A DNA stretch of 64,000 nucleotides from Pseudomonas sp. DC1.2 (lineage in GTDB: Bacteria; Pseudomonadota; Gammaproteobacteria; Pseudomonadales; Pseudomonadaceae). The notes beneath the pieces are model-generated. The model saw only the letters and a program-made list of their open reading frames with translations, ran no database searches and was not told the origin of the DNA. Positions 36,769 to 44,738 of the stretch are shown one piece after another. Position 1 is the stretch's first letter. Each line of letters opens with the position of its first letter. Location: NCBI RefSeq assembly GCF_034351645.1, contig NZ_CP133782.1, forward strand, positions 2,547,001 through 2,611,000. The letters run 5' to 3'. Both the position numbers and the translations under genes were made by a program.

Positions 36769-38094
36769 ATGATTGAAGCGCCTGCCTTACGACGTCTGTT
36801 AGTGGTAGATCCCTGCGACGATTGCCATCGTCTATTGCCAGGTTTGCGCGCGGTGGGCTGGGATGTTGATAGCTGTACGTTGGAATCCGCCGCCGATCGA
36901 ACGTGCGATGTCGGCCTGTTGCGGTTGCAGCCTTTTCATCTGGAGCGACCGGAAGCGGTTAAGGAATTGATCAGCCGCAGCGGCACCGAGTGGATCGCCG
37001 TTCTGAATCAGGAAGTGCTGCGAACGCAGAATGTCGGGGACTTTGTCTGCGAATGGTTTTTCGATTTCCACACCTTGCCGTTCGACGTCTCCCGGGTCCA
37101 GGTCACGCTTGGCCGCGCGTTTGGGATGGCGCGGTTGCGCGGGCAGGGCACGATTCACATCGACCAGCCGGAACATGAGCTGCTGGGCGACAGTAAGCCA
37201 ATTCGCGAACTGCGCAAGCTGTTGAGCAAACTGGCGCCGACCGAGTCGCCGGTGTTGATCAGGGGCGAAAGCGGCACCGGCAAGGAGTTGGTCGCCCGCA
37301 CCCTGCACCGACAGTCCCAGCGCCACAGCAAACCCTTTGTCGCGATTAATTGTGGTGCGATTCCCGAACACTTAATTCAGTCCGAGCTGTTTGGCCACGA
37401 GAAAGGCGCCTTTACCGGCGCTCATCAGCGCAAGATCGGACGAATTGAGGCGGCGAACGGCGGCACGCTGTTTCTGGATGAAATCGGCGATCTGCCTCTG
37501 GAACTGCAAGCTAATCTGCTGCGCTTCCTGCAGGAAAAACACATCGAACGCGTCGGCGGCAGTCAGCCTATTCCGGTGGATGTGCGGGTGTTGGCCGCCA
37601 CTCACGTTGACCTGGAAGCCGCCATCGACAAGAAACACTTTCGCGAAGATTTGTACTACCGCCTTAACGTCCTGCAAGTAATGACTGCGCCTTTGCGTGA
37701 ACGTCACGGCGATCTGTCGATGCTGGCCAACCATTTTTCCCACTTTTACAGCCACGAAACCGGTCGTCGTCCGCGCAGTTTTAGCGAAGACGCCTTAATT
37801 GCCATGGGTAAGCACGATTGGCCGGGCAATGTTCGTGAGTTGGCCAACCGGGTGCGCCGTGGTCTGGTATTGGCAGAGGGGCGACAGATTGAGGCGCGAG
37901 ACCTGGGCTTGATGAGCCAGCAGGCGGTAGCCGCTCCGATGGGCACGCTTGAAGACTACAAGACCCGTGCCGAGCGTCAGGCACTGTGCGACGTATTAAA
38001 TCGGCACAGCGACAACCTGAGCGTTGCCGCTCGGGTGCTGGGTGTTTCGCGTCCGACCTTTTACCGGCTGCTGCACAAACACCAGATTCGATAA
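36769..38094 (+). CDS. VpsR-like sigma-54-dependent activator next to the fap operon
   Basis: A 441-residue enhancer-binding protein. Residues 1-125 form a receiver-like domain of the VpsR type (IAVLNQ, then FVCEWFFDFHTLPFDVSRVQ and LGRAFGMARL) that lacks a clear phosphorylatable Asp set. The AAA+ domain has Walker A GESGTGKE, the sigma-54 contact loop GAFTGA and Walker B GGTLFLDEIGDLP. A Fis-type helix-turn-helix ends the protein (SVAARVLGVSRPTFYRLLHK). It faces the fap operon and shares a terminator with it; control of fap is likely but inferred. VpsR-type domains in other bacteria bind cyclic di-GMP. Confidence 0.85.
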   Translation: MIEAPALRRLLVVDPCDDCHRLLPGLRAVGWDVDSCTLESAADRTCDVGLLRLQPFHLERPEAVKELISRSGTEWIAVLNQEVLRTQNVGDFVCEWFFDFHTLPFDVSRVQVTLGRAFGMARLRGQGTIHIDQPEHELLGDSKPIRELRKLLSKLAPTESPVLIRGESGTGKELVARTLHRQSQRHSKPFVAINCGAIPEHLIQSELFGHEKGAFTGAHQRKIGRIEAANGGTLFLDEIGDLPLELQANLLRFLQEKHIERVGGSQPIPVDVRVLAATHVDLEAAIDKKHFREDLYYRLNVLQVMTAPLRERHGDLSMLANHFSHFYSHETGRRPRSFSEDALIAMGKHDWPGNVRELANRVRRGLVLAEGRQIEARDLGLMSQQAVAAPMGTLEDYKTRAERQALCDVLNRHSDNLSVAARVLGVSRPTFYRLLHKHQIR

Positions 38095-38110
38095 TGAGCC
38101 CCCAAACAAA

Positions 38111-38143
38111 AGCCCCGCTGCGGTGTAAATCGCAGCGGAGCTT
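38111..38143. terminator. Bidirectional terminator between the activator gene and fapF
   Basis: Core 8-bp stem CCGCTGCG/CGCAGCGG with outer AGC/GCT pairs and an 8-base loop. On the minus strand TTTTG follows, giving a good terminator for fap; the plus-strand tail CTTTGT is weaker. Confidence 0.7.
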
Positions 38144-38152
38144 TGTGGTGGA

Positions 38153-39460
38153 TCAGAAGTAGTAAGGGAATTTGAGGCTGAAGGTGAAGTCCGGCGCATC
38201 GGGCGTCATGCCCAGTGACAGGTTGGGCACGATGGTCAGGTTCGGTGTGGCCGCGATGGTCATGCCGATGTTGAAGTAACCCGCGTTGGCGTCGCTGGAG
38301 ACGACCGATTGCCAATCCTGGCCGGTGGGCTTGAGCTTGCTTCGGCGTTGGATCAGGTCGGACATCGAGAACGACATGCTCATCTTCTCGTTCAAGGCAA
38401 AGGCTACGCCGGCGCCGATCTGGAAGCTGTCGCCGATTTTCACCTTGCCTGGGGTCGTCTGATTGACGGTAGAACTGATGTCGCTGAAGGATTCCTCCAG
38501 GTTGTGCGTGTAGGAGAAGGTAGTGAATAGCACGGCTGGGTCGTAGGTTTTAACCAGCGAGATCCCTGGAGAGACCGACCACACACCGTTACCGGTCGGC
38601 AGGCTTTCAGGTACAAACAGGTTGGTGTTGTCCGGCGACTGCACCAGCTTGATCCCGAACGGGTCTTTGCCGGTAGGTGCCTTGACGCGGAGGGTGAACA
38701 CCGCATCCGGCGAATTGACTGACTCGTCGAGGAACTTGTACGCCACACCGAAGCTGACATCGCCAATGGTCGGGTCCTGGGTGACGTCGCCCTGGCTGGT
38801 CACGCCCGCTGCGCCGTTGTTAGCCCCGCCCGACTGATACGTCGACTCGCGATAAACCACCGGTACGTCAACGTCGAACTGCCAGCGGTTGTTGTAGTTG
38901 TAGCGGGTGGTGAGGTCCACGGTCCAGGTGTCAGCCTTGATCCGGTCCAGGTTGATGTTGCCAAGGAAGATCGAGTCCAGCGCCAAAAAACCGTTGAGGG
39001 TCAACTGCCGGGTGTCGTAGTGCGAATAGGTCAATCCGGTTTCAAAGCTGAACTTGCCTCCACCAAAAAAGCCGCTGGCTTCGTCATAGAGGTTGGACAC
39101 GCTCTGTGCCGGCTGTGAATCGTCGGCCAGCGATTGACCGTAAGACGCGCCGCTGCCCCCGGCTGCGCCCCCCGAGGCTGCCGCTGCACCGGTGCCGGTC
39201 GCCACTTGCTGGTTACCGCGTAATGAGGCAGGTGATTTGACCAGCCGTTTTGGTGCCGGTGTGACCGGTTGCTCTTCAACCTGGCGAACCCGCTGTTCGA
39301 GCACTGCCAAGGCTTTTTGCTGGACTTCGTAACGTTGTTTGAGGTCCAGAAGTTCTTGTTTTAAGGCTTCTACGGCCGGGTCCGATGCGGCCTGCAACAT
39401 CGCAGCCGGAAAAAGAGTGCTCAAGCATACGACTGCGCGAAGCGATGCCGATCGATACAT
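38153..39460 (-). CDS. fapF: FapF, outer-membrane amyloid secretion pore
   Basis: A 435-residue outer-membrane protein, last gene of the fap operon. [20 protein letters not shown] begins a signal peptide; next comes a coiled coil at about residues 30-62 ([20 protein letters not shown]), a flexible Pro/Ser/Gly-rich linker, and a beta-barrel of amphipathic strands ending in [11 protein letters not shown] with the terminal Phe of outer-membrane proteins. FapF forms the trimeric pore through which Fap amyloid subunits leave, gated by the coiled coil. An upstream in-frame TTG gives a longer frame but lacks support. Confidence 0.93.
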   Translation of the reverse strand: MYRSASLRAVVCLSTLFPAAMLQAASDPAVEALKQELLDLKQRYEVQQKALAVLEQRVRQVEEQPVTPAPKRLVKSPASLRGNQQVATGTGAAAASGGAAGGSGASYGQSLADDSQPAQSVSNLYDEASGFFGGGKFSFETGLTYSHYDTRQLTLNGFLALDSIFLGNINLDRIKADTWTVDLTTRYNYNNRWQFDVDVPVVYRESTYQSGGANNGAAGVTSQGDVTQDPTIGDVSFGVAYKFLDESVNSPDAVFTLRVKAPTGKDPFGIKLVQSPDNTNLFVPESLPTGNGVWSVSPGISLVKTYDPAVLFTTFSYTHNLEESFSDISSTVNQTTPGKVKIGDSFQIGAGVAFALNEKMSMSFSMSDLIQRRSKLKPTGQDWQSVVSSDANAGYFNIGMTIAATPNLTIVPNLSLGMTPDAPDFTFSLKFPYYF

Positions 39461-39503
39461 AAAAAAGCCGTCCCTTTGAGCCAATGATCGAGGTCAGCGT
39501 AGT

Positions 39504-40250
39504 TCAATATCCTAAATTGCGTAGTCCCTTGAGTTGATTAAGATTCTGCATGGCGCCGGCACTGGCATTGAGGTTGTTATTGAGCACTACATTGAGCTGC
39601 GTCAGGTTGTTGACCGAGTTGCTGCTGCCGAGCAATTTGGTGTTTTGCAGCAGACCACCCTGGGCCACTTGTTGCAGGGCTGAACCTTGGTTGTTGCTGG
39701 CCTGAATGGCCACTTGTACACCACCGCCGGTGGTGGAAACCGCGACACTGCCAGCGCCGTTGCTGCCCGAAATAGTTTGCCCGTTCATCAACAACTGGCC
39801 TTGGCCGGCAACCAGCGCCGGTGCGGTACTGGATTGCGTGACGTTGATGCCTACGTTGTTATAGGCCGTATTGCTATCACCTGCGGCACGCACACTTTGG
39901 GTGACGCCTTCGGTGCTGCTGAGCCCGGCGCCGCCAATCACGTTACCTGTGCCTAGGGACGGGGTGGTGCCGTTGCCTGTTTGTTTGATGGTTGAAACAT
40001 AGAGTTGGGGTTGTACGGTTGCAGCCTGAATTTGCATTGAGGTCGTTGCCCCAATCAGGTCGCCGCTGGCGTTGCGCCAGGTGCTACTCATGATCACGCC
40101 GAAGCTGATAATGCGCCCCGGCATGACAAAACGACCGCGTAGCTGGGAGAGCTCCTGGTCGTTGACCTCGATGGGTCTGAATCCTGCATTGACGTTGCCC
40201 GATACACTTGCTGCCAGGCAGGCGACGGCCAGCCAGTATGAGGTTTTCAT
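39504..40250 (-). CDS. fapE: FapE, minor amyloid-associated extracellular protein
   Basis: A 248-residue secreted protein with signal peptide MKTSYWLAVACLAASVSG.. ending near NVNA. The mature part opens with FRPIEVNDQELSQLRGRFVM, the conserved FapE head, followed by Asn/Gln/Ser/Gly-rich sequence (QVAIQASNNQGSALQQVAQG, LNNNLNASAGAMQNL) like that of amyloid proteins. FapE is found in Fap fibrils as a minor component and may also help assembly. The gene lies between fapD and fapF as usual. Confidence 0.92.
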   Translation of the reverse strand: MKTSYWLAVACLAASVSGNVNAGFRPIEVNDQELSQLRGRFVMPGRIISFGVIMSSTWRNASGDLIGATTSMQIQAATVQPQLYVSTIKQTGNGTTPSLGTGNVIGGAGLSSTEGVTQSVRAAGDSNTAYNNVGINVTQSSTAPALVAGQGQLLMNGQTISGSNGAGSVAVSTTGGGVQVAIQASNNQGSALQQVAQGGLLQNTKLLGSSNSVNNLTQLNVVLNNNLNASAGAMQNLNQLKGLRNLGY

Positions 40251-40294
40251 CTACTGCTCCCGGAGCTTCCTGCCCCTTTTATCATTATTGGGCG

Positions 40295-40975
40295 CTAAAA
40301 GAAGTCGCTCTGAATGAAGCCGAAATCCATCAGTTCGGCGTCTCTGATCGGGCTGAATTCATCGAGTTTATTCTTGGCCGTCAACGGGGCTGGTGGGTTG
40401 AGCAAAGCATTAGCTTTGACGTATCCAGGACCTACGATGGCGAAGACGATGCCGTTCCAGCCTTTGACAAATTCATCATGGGCGTAGCGTTTATGGCCCA
40501 GTACCGGATCGCCGATATAGACCCAGTCCTTATCTGCCCGCTGCATCACCACGAAGTGTTTGTAACCGCGAATCTCCATCAGAACCACAACCGGAATCGA
40601 GACTGCGTCCAGCTTTTCGGGCGGGATCTTGTAGCCCCTGGCGCGCATGCCGATGCTTTCTATGTAGCGCTTCATGTCCAGCATGGAAAAGCCCTGAGTA
40701 CGAACAAGGTTCTGGTCAGCGTTGACCAGCATGCCTTTGATGACGTGCTCCTCATCGACGTCTAGCCAATAGGCCTGGCGTAACACCGTTGCCAGTGCGG
40801 ACGCACCGCAGCTGAAATCGGTTTTCTGTTCGACGATGTCGCTGAACTTGCGCTCACGAATACTTTGCACATGCTTATAGACCAGCATGCCGCCGGGGAG
40901 GGCGGGCACGGGCATTTGGGCAGCCTGAGTCAGGCTAGACAGGCAGAGCAGGACGGTGAGTGCGGCCATACGCAT
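40295..40975 (-). CDS. fapD: FapD, C39-family peptidase of the amyloid operon
   Basis: A 226-residue periplasmic protein with signal peptide MRMAALTVLLCLSSLTQAAQ. It is a C39 (bacteriocin-processing type) papain-like peptidase: Cys56 in TDFSCGASALATVL, His140 in GYKHFVVM and Asp156 in IGDPVLG. FapD is thought to process or chaperone Fap subunits before export. The longer frame upstream of Met has no start signal. The gene begins 65 bases after the fapC stop. Confidence 0.93.
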   Translation of the reverse strand: MRMAALTVLLCLSSLTQAAQMPVPALPGGMLVYKHVQSIRERKFSDIVEQKTDFSCGASALATVLRQAYWLDVDEEHVIKGMLVNADQNLVRTQGFSMLDMKRYIESIGMRARGYKIPPEKLDAVSIPVVVLMEIRGYKHFVVMQRADKDWVYIGDPVLGHKRYAHDEFVKGWNGIVFAIVGPGYVKANALLNPPAPLTAKNKLDEFSPIRDAELMDFGFIQSDFF

Positions 40976-41040
40976 GATCGATACGCCTTTATCCGGACTG
41001 TAGAAAAGCCCCGTTTCCGGGGCTTTGACGACGATCACAA

Positions 41041-41994
41041 TTACATTTTGCTGACCGAAGAGATGGCCAGCGAGTTGCTTTGTTGGTTACCCGAACCCGC
41101 TGAGACGTTGGCGCCGCCGTTGCCGGAGAAGTTGTTCATCGAGTTGGTCATGCTGGCGTTGTTAACCACTGGGTTTTTCCAGCCATCCGGAGTCAGGACT
41201 TGTTGAGTAGTGACGCCGGACAGACCGAAGACGCCTACTGCAATGAAGTCAGAGCTGGTGTCTTTGCCATGATGTTCATCACCGCGACCGCCACGGCCGC
41301 CTTCGGTGGTTGCTTCACCGATGGCCACGAACTCACCAGCGGCATGCACAGTACCGGTCAAGGTCGAAGTTTTGTAGGTTTGTACGCCTTTGTTGTCCAC
41401 GACCAGATTGGTTGAAGACTGGTTAGCCGCCGCCGCTGCTTGGGCTACGCGACCACCGGACGAGGCGATTGCCAGGTTGTTTTTCTGTTGGTTAAAGTCG
41501 CCGGCGGATACGTTCATGCCGATGTTGCCGGAACCGTTGTTGCCAGAGTTGTTAAGTGTGGCGTTGTTTTGAGTAGACGAATTACTCACATAGTTGTTGT
41601 TGTTGACCTGAGTCGCGCTCGAAAGAGCGGTCGAGGTGCCGAAAATAAAGCTCTCGTCCGAGGAGGCGATCGCGGCGGCGTTGTCTTGTTGGTTGCCGTC
41701 GCCGGCTGCACTGTTGGCGCCCATATTGCCGTTGGAGCCATTCAGCGAAGCGTCGATCTTGGCGTTGTTGTTGGTGCCTTGGTTGGTCACCACATTGGTA
41801 TCGCTTTTTTGTGCATCCAGTACGGTAGCGCTGGCGCCTGCACCGATTTGCAGCAGTTGTTCCAGAGTCGGCCCTTTTGGTTGATGACCATGGCCGTGTT
41901 CGCCGCCTTCATTACCACCGCCTGCTTGTGCTGCCATTGCCATCACTGCTGCCAGAGCGAAAACCAGTGGTTTAAGAGCCATTGTAGGTTTCAT
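41041..41994 (-). CDS. fapC: FapC, major functional amyloid subunit
   Basis: A 317-residue secreted protein. A signal peptide (MKPTMALKPLVFALAAVMAM, cleavage after AQA) precedes three imperfect amyloid repeats, each built on an N-rich strand then G-N-x-G-x-N-x-SAGDGNQQxNxxAI: near residues 85-105, 145-175 and 285-310. The linker between repeats 2 and 3 is long and carries a Gly/His/Glu patch (EGGRGGRGDEHHG). The protein has no Cys. FapC makes up most of the Pseudomonas amyloid fibril, which stiffens biofilms. Confidence 0.95.
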   Translation of the reverse strand: MKPTMALKPLVFALAAVMAMAAQAGGGNEGGEHGHGHQPKGPTLEQLLQIGAGASATVLDAQKSDTNVVTNQGTNNNAKIDASLNGSNGNMGANSAAGDGNQQDNAAAIASSDESFIFGTSTALSSATQVNNNNYVSNSSTQNNATLNNSGNNGSGNIGMNVSAGDFNQQKNNLAIASSGGRVAQAAAAANQSSTNLVVDNKGVQTYKTSTLTGTVHAAGEFVAIGEATTEGGRGGRGDEHHGKDTSSDFIAVGVFGLSGVTTQQVLTPDGWKNPVVNNASMTNSMNNFSGNGGANVSAGSGNQQSNSLAISSVSKM

Positions 41995-42056
41995 GGTATT
42001 TCTCCGATCTCATTAGTTGGTTAAGTGTTGGAACGTTTTGTTGCACTGCAATTGGG

Positions 42057-42635
42057 TCAGTCAGCGACCCGGATGCTCAGGGTGTTAGCCATTCGGTTCC
42101 CCACCCCGGCACTCTGGTTCACCTGAATCACTCCCCGGCTGCCGGTGAAGGCCTGGTCACTGATAGCGACCTGGCGGCTGCCTTTTGAAGCGTCAGTTGC
42201 TCCTGAGCTTGGTGACAGCGCCACGTTCTGTTGCGAAAGGGCACTGTCGTCGACGCTTTGCGGTGCAGCTCCGACGCTGATCCGCATGGCGTTGGCCATC
42301 TGGTTATTGGCACCGGCACTCTGGTTGACGCCCAGCGCTCCGTTGCCATTGATGAAAGAAGTACCGCCGATGGTGGCCGTCGCATTCACCGACGGATTGG
42401 CAGCGGTATTGATTTTCTGGATCACACTGGTCGTCGCCGAAGCGTTGGTACCAGTGGCAATGGCGCGCACGTTGGCCTGTTGTGATTGGTCACCGGCGGC
42501 CTGGTTGAGGCTGAAGTTGCCGTTGTACTGCGCGCCGGAATTCAGCAGGTTGGCGTTGTCCTGTACCGCTACGCTGGAGTCGGCCATGGCGCTGGTAGTG
42601 GCAAGCAGGGCAATGAAGATCAGGGAGCGATTCAT
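42057..42635 (-). CDS. fapB: FapB, amyloid nucleator subunit
   Basis: A 192-residue secreted protein with signal peptide ending TSAMA. It has three repeats of the Fap type, each closing on NQAAGDQSQQANVRAIA, NQSAGANNQMANAMRIS and NQSAGVGNRMANTLSIR. FapB is homologous to FapC and is thought to nucleate FapC polymerisation. It starts one base after the fapA stop, so the two are probably coupled. Confidence 0.93.
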   Translation of the reverse strand: MNRSLIFIALLATTSAMADSSVAVQDNANLLNSGAQYNGNFSLNQAAGDQSQQANVRAIATGTNASATTSVIQKINTAANPSVNATATIGGTSFINGNGALGVNQSAGANNQMANAMRISVGAAPQSVDDSALSQQNVALSPSSGATDASKGSRQVAISDQAFTGSRGVIQVNQSAGVGNRMANTLSIRVAD

Positions 42636-42636
42636 G

Positions 42637-43092
42637 TCATTGGCCTCCTGCGATTCTGCCCAGCGGGGCGAGGCCGGTGCTCATGGCGCGGTTGATGGTT
42701 CCTGAAATCGAGCTGCCGCTGCCGACACCGCCACCCGCGGCGCCACCGGGCATGCCGGGTACACCATTGGAGTTAGTCACCGAGTTGACGCCTGACAAGG
42801 TGCCGTACTGGTTGATGTTGCGGTTGATCGATGAACCGCTGGCGACGCCGGCGAAATCGCCATCGCTCAGTTCGGCGTTGCTGGCCGCCGTGGTAACGGC
42901 TACCGAAGGATTGGCGTTGACGGTGGTTGGGTAAGGGTCTTTACCGCCGTTGCGACCAATCGGAACAGCCTGGACCTGACGGTTGAGAACGATCACGCCA
43001 TTCCCGTCGGCCATGACAGGAAGACTGGTCATCGAGCTGACGGCGCAGCCGATCAGCATCAGATTCGTCAAGCCTCTATTGAGAGTTCCCAC
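42637..43092 (-). CDS. fapA: FapA, first gene of the functional amyloid operon
   Basis: A 151-residue secreted protein with a signal-like start (GLTNLMLIGCAVSSMTSLPV) and a mature part rich in Asn, Gly and Ser (VTNSNGVPGMPGGAAGGGVG). FapA is exported and thought to act as a chaperone or regulator of fibril composition. The start is GTG at 43092, with AAGGAA eight bases upstream. It lies about 45 bases after the predicted sigma-54 transcription start. Confidence 0.88.
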   Translation of the reverse strand: MGTLNRGLTNLMLIGCAVSSMTSLPVMADGNGVIVLNRQVQAVPIGRNGGKDPYPTTVNANPSVAVTTAASNAELSDGDFAGVASGSSINRNINQYGTLSGVNSVTNSNGVPGMPGGAAGGGVGSGSSISGTINRAMSTGLAPLGRIAGGQ

Positions 43093-43143
43093 GACGGCAA
43101 TTCCTTCTTCGGTGGGCTGGCCTTTGTCAGCGTTGTGAAGAAG

Positions 43144-43163
43144 AGAGCGAAAGCTGTGCCGCT
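43144..43163 (-). promoter_or_regulatory. Sigma-54 (-24/-12) promoter of the fap operon
   Basis: On the minus strand CGGCACAGCTTTCGCT holds GG at 43160-43159 and GC at 43148-43147 with the required 10-base spacing. The -24 part GGCAC is perfect; the -12 part is CGC instead of TGC. It lies about 55 bases before the fapA start. Confidence 0.65.
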
Positions 43164-43222
43164 TTTTGATTATTGTTTTAATTCAATGAGTTGGCTGGTC
43201 AGGCGAGGAGGAGGATGTCGCG

Positions 43223-43244
43223 ACTGTTTCACGGATGAGACAGT
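43223..43244. promoter_or_regulatory. Dyad at enhancer position upstream of the fap promoter
   Basis: Arms ACTGTTTCA (43223-43231) and TGAGACAGT (43236-43244), one mismatch, 4-base spacer. The centre is about 74 bases before the -24 element, a normal distance for the binding site of a sigma-54 activator. Confidence 0.5.
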
Positions 43245-43450
43245 ACGCAGCCCTGGTAATGGCCTGATGCTGTCGCACAGCTCTAGATCAAGGGTTTTCA
43301 GCGGGGTGTATCAGTACGTTAACAACTGGCGGGGCGTGAAGGTTGGGGGCGCTGAAACGGGCGGTTCAGGCGGTGATGGGTGTAACAGAAACGGACGTTT
43401 CCCCCCCAAAGCAGCCACGACGGACGCAAAATCCGCCCCAAAAGACTGGC

Positions 43451-43975
43451 TCAGGAGGTGAGCAGTCGGCTGACCGTGTGCAACGCTTGCGCCTGGCGTT
43501 CGCTCCAGCTCCCGTGCAGTAACTGAAATGGCTGGTCATGCTGTTCGAGCCATGAACGGGTGGCATTGAAAAAGGCCAGGCGCTGGCTCAGCTCGGGTTG
43601 GCAGCGTTGACCATCGTCCGTCCACTCCACCTGTTCAGGCGACAGCAGCAAGTGCAGATCATAATGTCGGGCCAGCAGCGCCGGTTCGAGCCAGCTCGGG
43701 CAATCGCCGAACAGGGCTTTGCTCCAGAGGATATTGCTCAGTAAGTGAGTGTCGAGAATCAGCAAGCGAGGCTGCCTGGCCCGGGCTTCGTCTTCCCATT
43801 GCAGTTGCCCGCGGGCGATGTCCGGAACGTCTGCCAGGCAGGTGTCTCGTGGATTTTGCTCGATGAACCAACGGACATATTCATCGACCAACTCGCCACC
43901 GAACTGTGCCTTCAGTTCAGCGGCCAGCCAGCTTTTGCCGCTGGATTCTGGACCGGTGAGCACCAGCACTTTCAT
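43451..43975 (-). CDS. NadR-like ribosylnicotinamide kinase (AAA_28 ATPase)
   Basis: A 174-residue P-loop kinase starting at MKVLVLTGPESSGKSW, with Walker A GPESSGKS and a Walker B-like RLLILDTHLL. It matches the kinase domain of NadR, which phosphorylates nicotinamide riboside to NMN; the HTH and adenylyltransferase domains of full NadR are absent. Its ATG overlaps the pnuC stop, so riboside import and phosphorylation are coupled. Confidence 0.82.
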   Translation of the reverse strand: MKVLVLTGPESSGKSWLAAELKAQFGGELVDEYVRWFIEQNPRDTCLADVPDIARGQLQWEDEARARQPRLLILDTHLLSNILWSKALFGDCPSWLEPALLARHYDLHLLLSPEQVEWTDDGQRCQPELSQRLAFFNATRSWLEQHDQPFQLLHGSWSERQAQALHTVSRLLTS

Positions 43976-44535
43976 GTGCGCAATGCCGGATCGGTGCGCC
44001 ACTCCCGCCAGCCTTGTACCGCCAGCAGTGTGAACAGGCCGTAGAGCGCGGCGGTGAGGTACAGGCCTTTATAAGTGAATAGGCCGACGAAGATCACATC
44101 CACGGCGATCCATAGTGGCCAGCATTGCACGCGCTTTTGCGCCATCCATAACTGCGCCACCAGACTGAAACCAGTCAGCGCGGCATCAAGCCAGGGTTGG
44201 GCGGCATCAGTCCAGTGGGCCATGGCTGCGCCCAACAGCAGGCTGCCGACTGCGCCCACTGCCAGCCCCTGCAATATCGAACGGCGATTCAGGGTGCTGA
44301 TGTCGCGCCCCTCATGCGTCGCGCCTGCGCGCGTCCATTGCCACCAGCCGTAGAGTTGCAACGCGGCATAAATCACTTGCAGCAGCATGTCCGAATACAG
44401 CTTCACGTCGTAGAAGATCCAGCTGTAAAGCAGCACCATGACCAGCCCAATCGGCCAGCACCATGGGTTCTGTTTGACGGTCAGCCAGACGGCGATGACG
44501 CCGAGGGCGGCGGCAAACAGTTCAAGCCCGGACAT
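43972..44535 (-). CDS. pnuC: PnuC nicotinamide riboside transporter
   Basis: A 187-residue inner-membrane protein with about seven hydrophobic segments. Family marks are TVKQNPWCWPIGLVMVLLYS, YSDMLLQVIYAALQLYGWWQ and RVQCWPLWIAVDVIFVGLFT, where the W-x-WP and Asn/Trp positions line the channel. PnuC lets nicotinamide riboside diffuse in, trapped by phosphorylation by the kinase encoded next. The pair forms an NAD salvage route. No riboswitch was recognised before it. Confidence 0.92.
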   Translation of the reverse strand: MSGLELFAAALGVIAVWLTVKQNPWCWPIGLVMVLLYSWIFYDVKLYSDMLLQVIYAALQLYGWWQWTRAGATHEGRDISTLNRRSILQGLAVGAVGSLLLGAAMAHWTDAAQPWLDAALTGFSLVAQLWMAQKRVQCWPLWIAVDVIFVGLFTYKGLYLTAALYGLFTLLAVQGWREWRTDPALRT

Positions 44536-44621
44536 GGAGATACCTTGGGGAAGTCGAAGAAGGGGGCGGATTGTACCCAGAGAGCAAGGGAGTGCGTTAG
44601 TGACCCGCCATCCACGACAAC

Positions 44622-44663
44622 CCTGACGGGTGGCGAGGGACAGTTCCCTCGCTACCCGTCAGG
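44622..44663 (+). repeat. REP-like hairpin, 19-bp arms
   Basis: Left arm 44622-44640 and right arm 44645-44663 pair over 19 positions with one G-U, loop CAGT. The GGCGAGGGA/TCCCTCGC core is typical of Pseudomonas REP elements. It lies between pnuC and the chemoreceptor gene. Confidence 0.8.
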
Positions 44664-44738
44664 CGTCATGTCGAATCTATAGGCATCAGGGCTTGCGCCG
44701 TGTCTACCCCAAACGCAGGCGGCTGAGGTAGACAGCGC

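Noticed and set aside
43135..43461. A 108-codon plus-strand frame upstream of fapA
   Set aside because: No ribosome-binding site, composition unlike a protein, and it covers the sigma-54 promoter and dyad of fap.
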